The notes beneath the pieces are model-generated. The model did not search any database, had not been told where the DNA came from, and worked only from the letters and a program-made list of their open reading frames with translations. 64,000 nucleotides of DNA from the NCBI RefSeq assembly GCF_905171765.1, contig NC_053392.1, positions 102,412,220 to 102,476,219 of the forward strand, read 5' to 3'. Position numbers and translations under genes: made by a program. Every line of letters starts with the position of its first letter. Position 1 is the first letter of the stretch. This DNA comes from Bufo bufo (Eukaryota > Chordata > Amphibia > Anura > Bufonidae). Below are positions 21,478-33,465 of the stretch, piece by piece.

Positions 21478-21707
21478 TGGGGGCCGGAGCACAGTGAACG
21501 CACCGGCCCCCAGCTCCTCCTCCCAGTCCCTCCCAGCTGATACATCGCAGGCTGCGATGTCAAAAGGTGGCGGAACGCCGTTCCGGTGCGTTCCGCCAGA
21601 AAAAAAGCCCTGAAATTCAGCACATCATATGAAGACCTTAGACTCCGTATAGCAGATACAGAAAGCATTACATGGCTTGATCAGTTCCTGTTTATTATAA
21701 TGGAGGG

Positions 21708-22147
21708 CAGTGTTGGACTGGGGTGCCTAGAGCCCACCAGTAAAATTTATTTTGGGGGCCCACCGTATGGATACATATATACAAATATTACCTGCTCACA
21801 CAGCAGCAAGATGCTACCAGATAATCAAATAAGGGGGTCCCTCCAGCAACTTTGAGAAGGTAGGTCCTGGGGAAAAAAGGACACAGGTAGCTTTCCTCTA
21901 TACCTAGAAGTCATCTCAGCTCTGATCGTGTCTATAATAATAAACTGGGGAGTTTCTTCAATAATCTATCAAGTTTTTTATATGAACATAAGCTGGTTGA
22001 GGTGCTGTACATTGAATATATGTATGTAGTGCAGTACGTCTACTGTGTTATGTGCCACTTGTGCAGGGGGTGGGAGACTAGGGGCCCACCTTGCTCAGGG
22101 TCCCACCGGCGGATTCACCTGTACCCCTGTGGGCCAGTCCGAGCCTG
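21708..22147. mobile_element. hAT-like non-autonomous element, 440 bp
   Basis: The left end is CAGTGTTGGACTGG and the right end, inverted, CAGGCTCGGACTGGCC. An 8-bp target duplication, ATGGAGGG, flanks it at 21700-21707 and 22148-22155. Size and termini fit a hAT MITE. Confidence 0.85.
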
Positions 22148-22224
22148 ATGGAGGGTGACTACACACCTTTGTGCTCAGAGGCACCCCTGTTCTCAGTATC
22201 CGTAAGGTTCCCAGTAACAGTTAA

Positions 22225-22482
22225 AGAGGTTGTCTCATCATGGACAATGGGGGCATATCGCTAGGATATGCCCCCATTGTTTTATAGGTGCAGGTCCCAC
22301 CACTGGGACCCGCACCTATATAGAGAACGGAGCCCCGCAAGGTGGTGGCTGTCTTATAGGTGCGGTGGGACCCGCACCTGTCTTATGGCTGTCTTATAGG
22401 TGCGGCGGGACCTGCACCTATAAGACAATGGGGGCATATCCTAGCGATATGCCCCCATTGTCTATAATGAGACAAGCCCTTG
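22225..22482. mobile_element. Palindromic MITE with nested hairpins
   Basis: The ends are AGAGGTTGTCTCAT and, inverted, AGGGCTTGTCTCAT. Each end carries an internal hairpin built on ACAATGGGGGCATAT. TTAA precedes the left end (22221-22224); the right flank lacks it. Confidence 0.7.
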
Positions 22483-23110
22483 ATGATGATGACGATACCA
22501 AGTCACCCCCTGGCCACCAGTTGACCATTACTGCTCTACAGGTTCTGTGATATCTTCACCCTGCAGTGTTCCACAGCATAGGCAGGGACAGGGACATGTA
22601 TGGAAAACCCTGCAGTTATTGTACGGTTTAAATTATATCATGGTACACAGAATCGCTGGAATTTTTGAGGTCACTACATGCATTTGTGTATATTTTTAGT
22701 TATGGCATAAAATGGGATCAGGGAACAGTCAGTAGTAAAATAACAAGTCTGAAAGGTATGACATATTCATCAGAGAAGCACTGGATAAAGACAGAAAAAA
22801 TATCTTACAAGACCGGGCTCGTTGGCGAACCACATACTTCTCCTGGGTTTTTTATATCATGTGCAGGACGTTTCTTGTTATTGTTGTTTTGCCATTTGTA
22901 GATCAGAAAGGAAAAAAAAAGCTGAAAATAGAAAAGGGAAAGTCTCTGGAACATTTTTCTTCATACTAACAAATGAGTCAATGAAGGAAGTGGATATATC
23001 TACAAACTCTCCGGACCTTCTTTTAGCTCTTCCCCCCAAAAAAGGAGATAAAGTACTGATAAAGCATGCTCTGTATGCTGCAGCATATGGCTGTATAGCA
23101 CACATGTCTT
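22483..23110. other. Unassigned non-coding sequence
   Basis: A CTGCAGTGTTCCACAGCATAG stretch near 22561 is reminiscent of frog repeats, but nothing bounded is visible. Confidence 0.3.
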
Positions 23111-23114
23111 TTAA

Positions 23115-23730
23115 AGGGAACCTGTCACGTTGAACATGGTGTCTGAGCTGCAGGTAGCATGTTATAGAGCAGGACTGATATATATTTTTATGGGTAAAAT
23201 ATTTAGGAAATCTTTTATTTTATTTAAATTCCTGATCTTTCTGGGCTTTGAAGTCTAGGAGGCGGTCCTATCAGTGATTGACAGCTATCTGTATACACAG
23301 TCATAGAGGGAAGGCTGTCAATCACTAATAGGACCGCCTCCTGGTCTTCAAAGCCCAGAATGAGAAGACATTTTAAAGGGTTTATCCCAGGACCCCACCT
23401 ATCAGCTGTTTTGAGAAGACAGTGGAGCTCCTTTGAGCTGTTTCTAGGCTGTGTGAACGTGTCATCACTGGCCTCGGAAAAAGCTGAGAGAAGACCTCAG
23501 GGCTCAAAGGAGCACCTCTGCCTTCTCAAACAGCTGATTGGCGAAGGTCCCAGGTGTCAGACCCCCACCGATCAGATACTCGGATTAAAAATCTCGGAAA
23601 ACTCCTTTAAACATATAAAACACAAGTTATATTGAATCCCGCAAAACTATATATCAATCTGCTCATCTCCTCCTGCTCTATAGCATGCTGCCTGCAGCTC
23701 AGACACCATGTTAAACGGGACAGGTTCCCT
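23115..23730. mobile_element. T2/Kolobok-like MITE, 616 bp
   Basis: TTAA target duplications at 23111-23114 and 23731-23734 flank ends that begin AGGGAACCTGTCAC. The terminal inverted repeats run for over 60 bp (CTGAGCTGCAGGTAGCATG left, inverted right). A second inverted pair, GGAGGCGGTCCTA, lies inside. TTAA plus AGGG matches the T2 MITE group described in Xenopus. Confidence 0.85.
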
Positions 23731-23794
23731 TTAAGGAGTGGTCTTTTTTAAATGAAAATGTCTGCAAACCTGACTTTTGGATTCATCATTATTA

Positions 23795-24279
23795 GGGCTC
23801 GTTCACACGACCGTATGTCTTTTTCAGTGTTTTGCGGGCCGTTTTTCATGGATCCGTTGTTCCGTTTTCTGTTTCCGTTGTGTCTACATTTCTGTTCCGT
23901 TTCTGTTCCGTTTTTATGTATGGCATACACAGTATACAGTAATTACATAGAAAAAATTGGGCTGGGCATAACATTTTCAATAGATGGTTCTGCAAAAACG
24001 GAACGGATACGGAAGACATACGGATGCATTTCCGTATGTGTTCCGTATTTTTTGTGGACCCATTGACTTGAATGGAGCCACAGAACGTGATTTGCGGGCA
24101 ATAATAGGACATGTTCTATCTTTTAACGGAACGGAAATACGGAAAATGGAATGCATACAGAGTACATTCGTTTTTTTTTGCGGTACCATTGAAATGAATG
24201 GTTCCGTATATGGACCGTATATGGAACGCAAAAAACGGCCCGTATACGGAACGCAAAAAAAGTTCATGTGAACGAGCTC
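23795..24279. mobile_element. Harbinger-like MITE, 485 bp
   Basis: The ends GGGCTCGTTCACACGAC and, inverted, GAGCTCGTTCACATG are flanked by direct TTA copies (23792-23794 and 24280-24282). The interior is built of CCGTAT/ATACGG words, so several small frames open on both strands; none is credible. Confidence 0.8.
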
Positions 24280-24569
24280 TTAGACTAAGCATTTTTCCTT
24301 TCTTTTCCCTTCCCCCATATCATGTTCTTCTAGACCTGTGGTCCGCAACCTGTAGCTTTCCAGTTGTAATGAAACTACAACTCCCAGAAGGCCCACACAA
24401 CATCTTCAACATGCCTGATCTTTCATTCTCAAATAACATCTTGTAGGATAGAGTTGGGAACCCCCCATACAGATGAGTTAGTTGGCTGGACCCGTCACAA
24501 TTGGCTAGTTTGGCCAACTTTAGCCTAATGTGTAGTGCTTTAAGGGATATTCTAGCTTTTTGATATTAA

Positions 24570-25020
24570 AGGGACTCTGTCACCACTTTCTAACCCCCCC
24601 TTTTCAAAGTATTGTTATCTGCATGGCGCCCCTGTGATTATAAATGTGTTGTTAGAAGTTAAATTCGCCGTCTCCTTTTGATAAAAAGAGCTTTTATCTA
24701 ACCTGTCAATCTTCTTGATAAGGTGCCCAGGGCGTTTCTTTTCGTCTCAATCTGCCGCCCGCCGCCGCCACCGTTGGTGCCCAGCTCCTCCCCTCATGCT
24801 TTCAGCGCCGCCTGAATGTAATCAAATACGCCTCCGGCTCTCTCTCAGTGCCCCCTCCTCCTTTTCAAAGATCCCGCGCGTGCGCACAGGGCTGTGCCTG
24901 ATGCGCCCGTGCGGACATTTACAATCAGCCTCATTGAGCGAAGTGCGCATGCGCGCACTTCGCTCAACCTCCTCATCAGACGAGCACTGCAGCCGGCTGG
25001 CCAGTGCCAGTAGGTGTCCT
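24570..25020. mobile_element. T2-like MITE, left end only
   Basis: TTAA (24566-24569) is followed by AGGGACTCTGTCACC. A perfect hairpin, TGAGCGAAGTGCGC with its complement, lies at 24936-24967. No matching right end was found, so the end coordinate is approximate. Confidence 0.5.
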
Positions 25021-25485
25021 AAGGGAAGCAGCATTATACTGTGCCTGACAACAACATAATAAACCCAAATATTCTAAGCTCCAAAAGGTAAAACTAATAA
25101 GCAAAAATGAATGGATTACCTACCTTCATATTACAGCTGTCCTATCCACTGAATGGCTGCCGAATGGTGAAATTACCTTTACACGACAGGCATCAGCAAG
25201 GGCAGTGTCATCTTCACAATCAATCCTCGGCTTAGAATAAAGAACACATCACCATGCACCTCTGGAGGCAATATTACCTACTAGCCTTATTTTATTAGTA
25301 CATACAATAAATGACCTAATATAAATCCGTCTATCTCCATGACAGACCAGCGTTAGCTAGGAACCTGCAGCTTTATTGGTTTTTACTGGATGTGAAGGTA
25401 AATCCAGATGTAACAGAATGCTCTCACAGGGAAGACCTCTCCGCCATACACCCATTAAATTGGAAGTTTCCAAGAAACATAAATA

Positions 25486-25492
25486 GACAGAC

Positions 25493-25556
<64 letters not shown>
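25486..25556. repeat. (GATA)n microsatellite
   Basis: About 16 uninterrupted AGAT units. The tyrosine/isoleucine/leucine-rich frames on the minus strand are by-products. Confidence 0.95.
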
Positions 25557-25558
<2 letters not shown>

Positions 25559-25748
25559 AACATAGATACATAGATAATAAATAGATAATTTTGGGTGTGT
25601 CACTGTCATACATTCATACATATATATAGCAGTGTATACTGGCAGTGTCACACCCATGCTTATGCTCTATCACGTAGGCACTATGCAGCATACTTTTGGA
25701 TGTGTATGATGGTACTGGTGTAGCATTAATTGCACAACTGTATAGAAG

Positions 25749-26268
25749 TACACCAAAAGTGAAGACAGAGCTAGCACTCAATAATATTATATATAAACTT
25801 TTATATCACACTTCCCCCTGAAGAAGCCTTGCGTGAAACGTACGTTGGGGTTGCTGGAGCACCACATAGGTATACTTTTTATGGCTTTGTAGTTACTATC
25901 TAGCTCTAGTTATTCATGTACTCTATGACATTTGCACTATGCACTTTATATTTATATCTTCTGTACAGTGTATGATATTTTTACTGAGTCTTCATAGTTC
26001 TGCCTGAATATATGTATTTGTAACATCTTGTTTGGCCCAATACGCATAATATATGCTATATTCACATATTCAATGTTTGAATCTATTCGCCATTCCAGGA
26101 TTGTTCCTTAGTCGTGCCCCATGTCATCTTGTGTGCTCTTTTTTCACCATCATACTGTTTTCTATGTGTATTTTGTTGTTCATTTGTCTCGTATGGAGAC
26201 GTTAATAAAGTTTATATAATATTATTGAGTGCTAGCTCTGTCTTCTCTTTTGGTGTTCTACTATACGT
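25749..26268 (+). mobile_element. Non-autonomous ribozyme-bearing element with 50-bp inverted ends
   Basis: The ends ACACCAAAAGTGAAGACAGA and, inverted, ACACCAAAAGAGAAGACAGA continue into AGCTAGCACTCAATAATATT, giving about 50-bp arms at 25749-25800 and 26215-26268. A hammerhead-like motif follows the left arm, and AATAAAG lies just before the right arm (about 26203). The order resembles the 3' region of the PLE at 4111-4201. PLE kinship is inference. Confidence 0.55.
25814..25850 (+). ncRNA. Hammerhead-ribozyme-like motif
   Basis: Stem I is CCCC/GGGG (25814-25817 and 25847-25850). The core is CTGAAGA (25818-25824). Then come a weak stem II, GAA (25835-25837), stem III AC...GT with a GTAC loop (25838-25845) and T25846 at the cleavage position. 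As in the PLE copy, an extra A follows the core. The weak stem II makes activity doubtful. Confidence 0.5.
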
Positions 26269-26479
26269 GCTGGCTTTGCACAGGTACTCACTATTGTGAG
26301 TCATTCACTATTGGCGCTAACTGTATAGAAGTGTAGTTTGGGCTTGACATTGGAATATACTTTCATGTAATTTGCTGGTAATTAGGTATTTTTTGGTATG
26401 GTTACTTGAACACCATATTATTTGTTACTATATGGTGAAGATGATCATCCGTACATGGCAAGATAACCATCAAATCTTA

Positions 26480-26795
26480 TGCTGGCCATATATGTTAGAT
26501 ATGTCAGCCAAAGGCTCATGTGCCCATCAGCTGTCTCTCCAGACCCCTCCGAGCACATGCATACTTATCTCCCCAGGAACAAAAGGATCAGGCAGTTAAA
26601 ATCCAACTGCCTGATCCTTCTCTCAGGAGACTCCCATACTCATTAGATGATTGGCGAGTCCCTCTGAAATCGGCAGGTTTGGCTGAGATATGTTTAATAT
26701 GTATGGACAGCTTTAAACTGGACATTAGATCTATATACGCCAAACCCACCGATTTCAGCAGATTGGGTTGACCACTGAATGTGTATGGGGCCTCC
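26480..26795. mobile_element. Diverged GGCCATACA-type MITE
   Basis: The left end GCTGGCCATATATGTTAGA and the right end GAATGTGTATGGGGCC (inverted) are imperfect complements. An internal hairpin GATCAGGCAGTT...AACTGCCTGATC lies at 26587-26618. Confidence 0.5.
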
Positions 26796-27814
26796 CAACT
26801 TTTCCCCAATGGCTGCTGTTTGGGTAGATAAGAATTTGAACACCCAATCCTTCTTTTCTTAGGGAGATAAACCACTGACAGAGGTGTCTGAGAGCAGCTT
26901 TCTCCTCATTCACTACTTCTATGGGAGGATCGGGAGAGATAGCTGCTGGCTAGTAGAGTCGATCCTTCTGTGGAGGCTATTACACCTATTAAAATACTAG
27001 TAGGGTTGATCCTGTAGATGAAACTGATACCTGTCGTATGAAATCCAGTTGTAGCATTTCCAAGAAAAAAGGCTTTTATTCTGTATGCAAATGAGATCTT
27101 CAGTGCACCGAATGACGGGGCCTAGCCACTCAGTGCCTCTCAGCTTCTCCAGTGCTGGCCCCACCACTTGGTGCACTAAAGCCCGTATTTGCGTTGTTTT
27201 TTCTCAGGAAAGTCACAACCGATTTTCACAAGACAGGTATCGTTTTAATCAGCAAGATCAGTCCTACCAAGTAATACATCGAGTTTGATAGGGTTGATCC
27301 TTCCAACAGGTGCTCTAAGAAGAGACACAATGGGAGTTTCATTTTTGCCCTGAGGGTAGCTTGAATCTGGTTATGTTCAGCAGTTTTCCCCATCCCTGTG
27401 ACATCCCACGACGTTTCTCAGCCAGTAACGCCCCCTCCTGTCTGATAACAATAAAACCTTACAAGTCCACGTTGCTGTATTTCCAGTGGCTAGATAGCGA
27501 CAATACGCTTCCTGTAAAGGGAGCATTTACAGCGGGCGGACACTCCACCAGACCTTACCAGAAGTCCCGGCTTTAGTCATTAACCTTTAACCTGCTGCAG
27601 TAAGTGTTGTCCCTCAGTTGCTGAGAAATTAATAGCATTATCCTACAGTCAAAAGAGGTGTCGATAGGAAGCTCGTAATAAGTGAACAAACATAAGGGCC
27701 TCTGTTAATGTAAGATAGCTCAACATTAACCCTTAGGGTACTGGCACACAGGTACAGGTTTCTGTGTTGTTTGCTGTGTTTTCAGCACCAACACCGCACC
27801 AAAAACCGCATATG
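26796..27814. other. Unassigned non-coding sequence
   Basis: No frame, terminal repeat or tandem structure that I could support. Confidence 0.35.
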
Positions 27815-27817
27815 TTA

Positions 27818-28588
27818 GGCTACTTTCACATCTGCATTTTTAATTCAGGTTTTGAGATACGGCAGAGGATCTCAAAACCTGAATTAATCGGATCAGGTTT
27901 GTCCCTATTCCTTGTCAATGGTACAAAACTGATTAGTATGCATCAGTTCAGTTCAGTTGTGCTTTGGGGCCGGACCAAAACCGCAGTAAGCAGTGTTTTC
28001 TGTGTCCAGTTTGCATGCAACAAATCAGATCTGGTATGAAAATCAATGTAAAATTTTAGTCAATGGTACTAGATTTGCTTTTTTCATTACCGAACAAAAC
28101 AGATCCTCTTGCCCATTGACTTACAATGAGTTTCTTACCGGATCCGGTTTCTTGCATTTTGATTTAATACAGCCGGATCCAGCTGAAACGGAGCCATCCA
28201 GATGTATTAAATGCACCGGATCAGTTTAAGGCCTCACGCACACGACCGTTGTCTGGCCGTGGCCATATTGTATAAGGGCTCTGGCCATTTGTGCACGGAT
28301 GCAGACCCATTCACCACTACGGAGTGCTTCCGTGGGGTTTTTCTCCGTGGCTCCGCACTGCAAAAAAAAAGATAGAACAAGTTCAACTTTTTTGCGGTGC
28401 GGACGGATCACGGACCCATTCAAGTTGAATGGGTCAGGATCCATCTGCGGCAGCCACATGGATAGTGCCCGTGCATTAGGGACCACAAATTGCTGTCTCC
28501 AATGCACGCAACTGCCATGTGCATAAAGCCTAATTCAGGTTTTGAGATTCTCTGCTGGATCTCAAAACCTGAATTAAAAACGCAGGTG
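27818..28588. mobile_element. Harbinger-like MITE, interrupted and truncated
   Basis: It begins GGCTACTTTCACATCTGC after TTA (27815-27817). A subterminal hairpin, TTCAGGTTTTGAGAT with its complement, lies at 27842-27887 and again, as the mirrored end, at 28532-28578. The right end stops at AACGCAGGTG where a T2-like MITE begins. A second MITE (28230-28530) sits inside it. Confidence 0.7.
28230..28530. mobile_element. Harbinger-like MITE nested in another MITE, 301 bp
   Basis: The ends GGCCTCACGCACACGACC and, inverted, GGCTTTATGCACATGGC are flanked by direct TAA copies (28227-28229 and 28531-28533). The host MITE's TTCAGGTTTTGAGAT end resumes right after the second TAA. Confidence 0.8.
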
Positions 28589-28592
28589 TTAA

Positions 28593-29372
28593 AGGGAATC
28601 TGTCACTAGCATATTAGCAAATTTTTTTTTTAATGAATCCATGTGTAATAAAGTACCTTATATCCATATGTCTTGTTCTTTTTATTGTGAGTCTTGTCAT
28701 TTCTTCAAAAAACGCTTCTTATGATATGCAAATGAAGCTGTAAGGAGCCCAGAGGGGCGTTATTCTTTCACCACGGTGCCCAGGAACGCCCCTCTGAAGT
28801 GCCGTGCCCGCCTAAATTTGAAAACTAATAAGTCCTCCAAGTTCAGCAAAATCGCCTCCCAGAGGCGAGGCTAAGTGCTCCCCCCCCAGAGCCGCGCTCA
28901 GCGGCAAACACCCCCGATCCTCCTCTCACCTGCAACCGAAATCCCGCGCAGGCACAGTGCCGGCGATTTAGCTGGCTGAGGAAACAACGAACACGTCACT
29001 GGGATCGGCGCATGCCCAGTGACGCTGTTGAAGCTGTTGCCCTCAGTCGTCTTATCATAGCGCAGGCGCAGGAAATCACCGGCACTGCGCCTGCGTGGGA
29101 TTTCGGTTGCAGGCGAGAGGAGGATCGGGGGTGTTTGCCGCTGATTTCAAATTTCGGCGGGCACGGCACTTCAGAGGGGCGTTCCTGGGCACCGTGGAGA
29201 AAGAAGAACGCCCCTCTGGGCTCCTTACAGCTTCATTTGCATATCATAAGAAGCGTTTTTTTGAAGAAATGACAAGACTCACAATAAAAAGAACAAGACA
29301 TATGGAAATAAGGTACTTTATTACACATGGATTCATAAAAAAAAAATTGATAATATGCTAGTGACAGGTTAC
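28593..29372. mobile_element. T2-like palindromic MITE with arms of about 380 bp
   Basis: TTAA (28589-28592) precedes AGGGAATCTGTCACTAGC. Almost the whole element is an inverted repeat: AGAGGGGCGTT, TGCCGTGCCCGCC and GCAACCGAAATCCCGCG recur mirrored on the right side. The right terminus reads GCTAGTGACAGGTT and then diverges, so its last few bases and duplication are lost. Confidence 0.8.
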
Positions 29373-29552
29373 AAGTAACCTTACTTGTAGATTTAACGCA
29401 GATCTCACCCTTGCCTTGCAAAGGGTAAAAATCCACATAAAAGATCACACAAACAATTGATATACTGTAGATCTTAAAATCCGCACGGCAGGTCAATTTA
29501 CGCACGGAAGAAAGAACCAAAGCGTACATGACATTTGTCTGGTACTGTATTA

Positions 29553-29935
29553 GGCCTCATGCACACAACAGTATTTTTCACGGTCCGCAAAACGGGGTTC
29601 CGTTGTTCCGTGATCCGTTTCCGTTTTTTTTTCCGTGTGTCTTCCTTGATTTTTAGAGGATCACCAGACATGAAAAGTTTGCCTTGAAAATGATAGGAAA
29701 AAAACGGACACGGATCACGGACGCAGATCTTGTGTGCCTCCGTGTTTTTTCACGGACCCATTGACTTGAATGGGTCCGCGAACCGTTGTCCGTGAAAAAA
29801 ATAGGACAGGTCATATTTTTTTGACGAACTGGAAACACGGATCACGGACGCGGATGACAAACGGTGCATTTTCCGTGTTTTCATTCGGACCCATTGAAAG
29901 ACACGGAACCCAACAACGGTCGTGTGCATGAGGCC
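29553..29935. mobile_element. Complete Harbinger-like MITE, 383 bp
   Basis: The ends GGCCTCATGCACACAAC and, inverted, GGCCTCATGCACACGAC are flanked by direct TTA copies (29550-29552 and 29936-29938). It is the reference for the truncated copy at 9916. Confidence 0.88.
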
Positions 29936-29938
29936 TTA

Positions 29939-31473
29939 CGCTGTAATCCACTCAGAAAAAAACTTGCGTAGTCCGCAACATGTGCAGGTGGCCTTAGTGT
30001 GCGGGAACACAGCTTTAATATCTGGCTAATATCTGGATAATTCTCAGGTCTGTCCCAGTAGAGGACAGGAAATCCTTTAAAAAAGTTTTCCTTTTTACTC
30101 TTGCTGGGATCAGTTCCTGTTTTCAGGAAAAAAAAAATATTAATAGGAATAAATATAGAAGAGAACATCGGGCTGTAGTAGCGTGTTTAGAGACATCTCC
30201 CCTCGCTGTCACAGTAAGGTGCGGCACTACGATTTATGGATGTTGTCATTTCTGGCATTGCACTTGTATGACTCCTGATTATATCCTGTGCTTTAATATA
30301 TTCTGCACTTTCCCGCAAGCAATATATTTAATGAAAGAAAATGCTTCATACCATCTGAACACACTGACTACAAGGAATGTAAACAGATTTGTGATGTGCT
30401 CTGTATAACATTTCCCAATTATTCTTCGTCTTCCTGAAAGACCCTAAGACTTTAGCTGGCCACGCACACTACAATTTTGGCAGGACCGGCAGATCATTTA
30501 ACGTGTATTGGGACAGACCAAAACTTAGAATGGGGACACACATCACCATGACCACCTTTGGTAGCATGAATAAGAGAAGCTTATGATTATGTTGGTTTTG
30601 CTAGTGCACACAGTAATGTCATAATAGCGAGATAAGGTGCACAATGATGTCACAGTACAGCAATAAGGCTCACAGTCATATCACAATAGTATGATAATAC
30701 ACATGATGATGTGCTAAAATGAATCAGTGATGTCACATCACAGAAATAATGCTAAAAGTAATGCACTCTTCCATTGGTTACACACATCACTAACTGTACA
30801 TATGTCTCAATAAAGAAGGGCCCGCTTAGTTATTGGGGCCCTATAGCAGCTGCTATGCCTGCTACCCTGGTAGTTACGCCCATGGGATAGACTGATGGTT
30901 TCCTAACTGCTCTGGTTGTCCAGACCTTATAAGTCAGTGATTCCCCCTTCAGTAGCTCATAGGTCACACACTCTTAAGGCTAGCCCTGCCTATACATAGC
31001 AAGTAAAAAATTATTAAATTGTCATCAATGACATTTCCATTCTTTGACTACAGAATAGAAATGAGCAAATTAAAAAAATAAAAATAAATTTGGGTCTGAA
31101 TCGATTCTACCCAAATCCAATATGCTCAAATTGCCCTGAAAAGGTCTCCAAACAAGTGGTAAAAAACCAAAGACCCACACATAACACTCCATTGGAAAAG
31201 AGACATGCAAAACAGTCCTCCTTCCAAAAGGAAAAGAAAACCGTATTCTTAAATTATACTTTTCTGAACGACACATGCAAATCAATTCTCCTTTTAAAAG
31301 GTAAAAAAAACAACCAAAAAAAAAAAACAACAGCAATGTTTCCAAACAAAATTGCCATGGTTACCACTGGGTTCTCAGGGGTACTCTTTTTAATTTTGGA
31401 GACCACCTAGTATGCATGAGGAGTATTGTAGTCCAGCTAATGCTGCTCTGCATTTCTGGTAAGAAAAAAATAC
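29939..31473. other. Non-coding sequence with one hAT-like end
   Basis: At 30815-30885 a minus-strand hAT-like end (GGGGCCCTATAGCAGCTGCT with GGTAGTTACGCCCATG) is visible. A GGCCATACA-like end is near 30459. Nothing else was recognised. Confidence 0.35.
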
Positions 31474-31638
31474 ATGCAAATTAGCATATCTTACTTCTGC
31501 TGGCATCAGAGAGGCTTAGTGTTAGGAAAGCAAATTTTTATATATTTTACAAAAACCCAAAGGTATGCCAAACAGCTTTTTTTCCAAAGTTTAGCCTCTC
31601 TGATGCTAACGTAAGTAAGATATGCTATTTTGCATATA
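31474..31638. repeat. Small foldback repeat
   Basis: The arms share TGCAAATTAGCATATCTTAC and GCATCAGAGAGGCT in inverted order (about 31476-31519 against 31595-31638). Confidence 0.65.
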
Positions 31639-32299
31639 TTTTCCCAGAAACAGAGTAGCATTGGATGGACAACAATACTCAATACACATACCAGGTGATT
31701 TCCATAATGAGAAAGAGTACCCCAGTGAACCCAACAAAGGCCACTCAGCTAACCAGGACAATTTGTTTCTTGGGACATTTAGGCTGGGTTCACACGGGCG
31801 AGATTTCCGTGCGTGTGCAATTCGTGAGGTGAACGCATTGCACCCTCACTGAATCTGGACCCATTCACTTCTATGGGGCTGTACACATGAGCTGTGATTT
31901 TCACGCATCACTTGTGCGTCGCGTGAAAATCACAGCATGCTCTATACTGTGCGATTTTCACGCAACGCAGGCCCCATAGAAGTGAATGGGGCTGGATGAA
32001 AATCACAAGCATCCGCAAGCAAGTACGGATGCGGTGCGATTTTCACACATGGTTGCAGTGGCGTAGGGATCGCCATAGCAACCATAGCAGTGGCTATGGG
32101 GCCCGCCCGGACCGCATTCAGTTTTTTTTTTTTATTAACACACACACAGACAGCCAGGAGGTGGCGTAACTACCAGGGAAGCAGCTGCTTCGGGGCCCGA
32201 CAGTTTATTTTCAAGTTAGTTAAATATTGATGTCTTAATGTTCAGGGCCCCTTCACAGCAGCGGTCTTAATGTTCAGGCCCCCTCACTAATGTATTCTA

Positions 32300-32700
32300 A
32301 AGTCTCCTGATGTGTCTGGGATTCGAACCCACAACCTCCAATGTATCAGTCTATCAGAGGCAAAGCATTAACCCTCACAGCCATAAAGGAGGCATTGCAA
32401 CTGATTGAAAAAAAACTGACTTCTACTGTTATAGCTGGCTAAGTGTACATCTATACACATGACAGCTGCCCCAACACACCCAGCACTGCTATATCTCTAT
32501 ATGACAGCTATCCCAGCACACTCAGCTCTGCTATATCTCTATATATGAGCAGCTGTCATGTGTATAGATGTACACTTAGCCAGCTATAACAGTCGAAGTC
32601 TCATATTTTTTCAGTCAGCAGCAAGGCATCTCCTATGGTCTTGTGGTTAGATGCTTTGCCTCTGATACAGAAGGTCGTGGGTTTGAATCCCAGCAGAAAC
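32300..32700. repeat. Inverted pair of tRNA-like sequences
   Basis: The right arm (32630-32697, plus) reads like a tRNA, with TGGTCTTGTGGTTAGATGC as A-box region and GGTTTGAATCC as B box. The left arm (32308-32395, minus) has GGTTCGAATCC and the same TGCTTTGCCTCTGATA middle. The arms continue inward through GCTAAGTGTACATCTATACA and its complement. Neither arm has a convincing acceptor stem, so these are repeats and not tRNA genes. Confidence 0.7.
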
Positions 32701-32854
32701 CGTTTCTGAAATACAAGCACTGACTCCATATATGGACATACAGGGCGGGACACAGGAAGAGGCTGCATTGCATCGCTGACATGGAGGTAAGTAGAAGTGT
32801 TTATTTATTTTTTTTAATACCCGACTATTACTGCCATGGCGGGAGCGGGGGGGC

Positions 32855-33385
32855 ACTTGATACTGGCACATGGGGGGAGGGGGGTTGGCACCTGATACTG
32901 GCACCTGGGGGGGGGGGGGGTTGGCACCTGATACTGGCACATGGGGGGGGAGAGGCACCTGATACTGTGGATGGCACTGTTTAGGGGAGGGGGATCTGTG
33001 GATGGCACTATTTAGGGGAGGGGGATCTGGATGGCACTGTTTAGGGGAGGGGGATCTGTGGATGGCACTGTTTAGGGGAGGGGATCTGTGGATGGCACTG
33101 TTTAGGGGAGAGGTATCTGTGGATGGCACTATTTAGGGGAGGGGGATCTGTTGATGGCACTGTTTAGGGGAGGGGGATCTGTGGATGGCACTATTTAGGG
33201 GAGGGGGATCTGTTGATGGCACTATTTAGGGGAGGGGGATCTGTGGATGGCACTATTTAGGGGAGGGGGATCTGTGGATGGCACTATTTAGGGGAGGGGG
33301 ATCTGTGGATGGCACTATTTAGGGGAGGGGGATCTGTGGATGGCACTATTTAGGGGAGGGGGATCTGTGGATGGCACGGGGGGGG
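32855..33385. repeat. Minisatellite, about 32-bp units
   Basis: Three GATACTGGCACATGGGGGG-type units (32855-32965) are followed by about 13 GATCTGTGGATGGCACTATT units to 33385. The second type matches the array at 20570-21108. Confidence 0.9.
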
Positions 33386-33465
33386 GCCCATAATTTTTTT
33401 TTGCTATGGGGCCCATGCATTTCTAGCTACACCCCTGCATGGTTGCTAAGATGAAAGTCTGCTCA

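Larger units (their letters stand above)
20393..21606. mobile_element. Composite foldback element with minisatellite and palindrome
   Basis: The left end has GGTGGAACTCACC (20393) and the right end, inverted, GGCGGAACGCACC (about 21574-21600); these are imperfect terminal repeats. Between them lie a short CCTAGGACCGCCCC tandem (20410-20510), a two-polarity minisatellite (20570-21108), a 362-bp palindrome (21116-21477) and two small hairpins (21541-21600). Treating these as one element is inference. Confidence 0.5.
32056..33437. mobile_element. hAT-like non-autonomous element, 1382 bp
   Basis: An 8-bp duplication, CATGGTTG, flanks it (32048-32055 and 33438-33445). The left end is CAGTGGCGTAG and the right end, inverted, CAGGGGTGTAGCTAG, both extending into CTATGGGGCCC. 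Inside lie a tRNA-like inverted pair and a minisatellite. A second hAT-like end (GGTGGCGTAACTACCAGG) at 32159 suggests a composite. Confidence 0.88.

Noticed and set aside
32630..32697. A tRNA gene
   Set aside because: A and B boxes are present, but the acceptor stem does not pair and an inverted relative lies 300 bp away. It is a tRNA-derived repeat.
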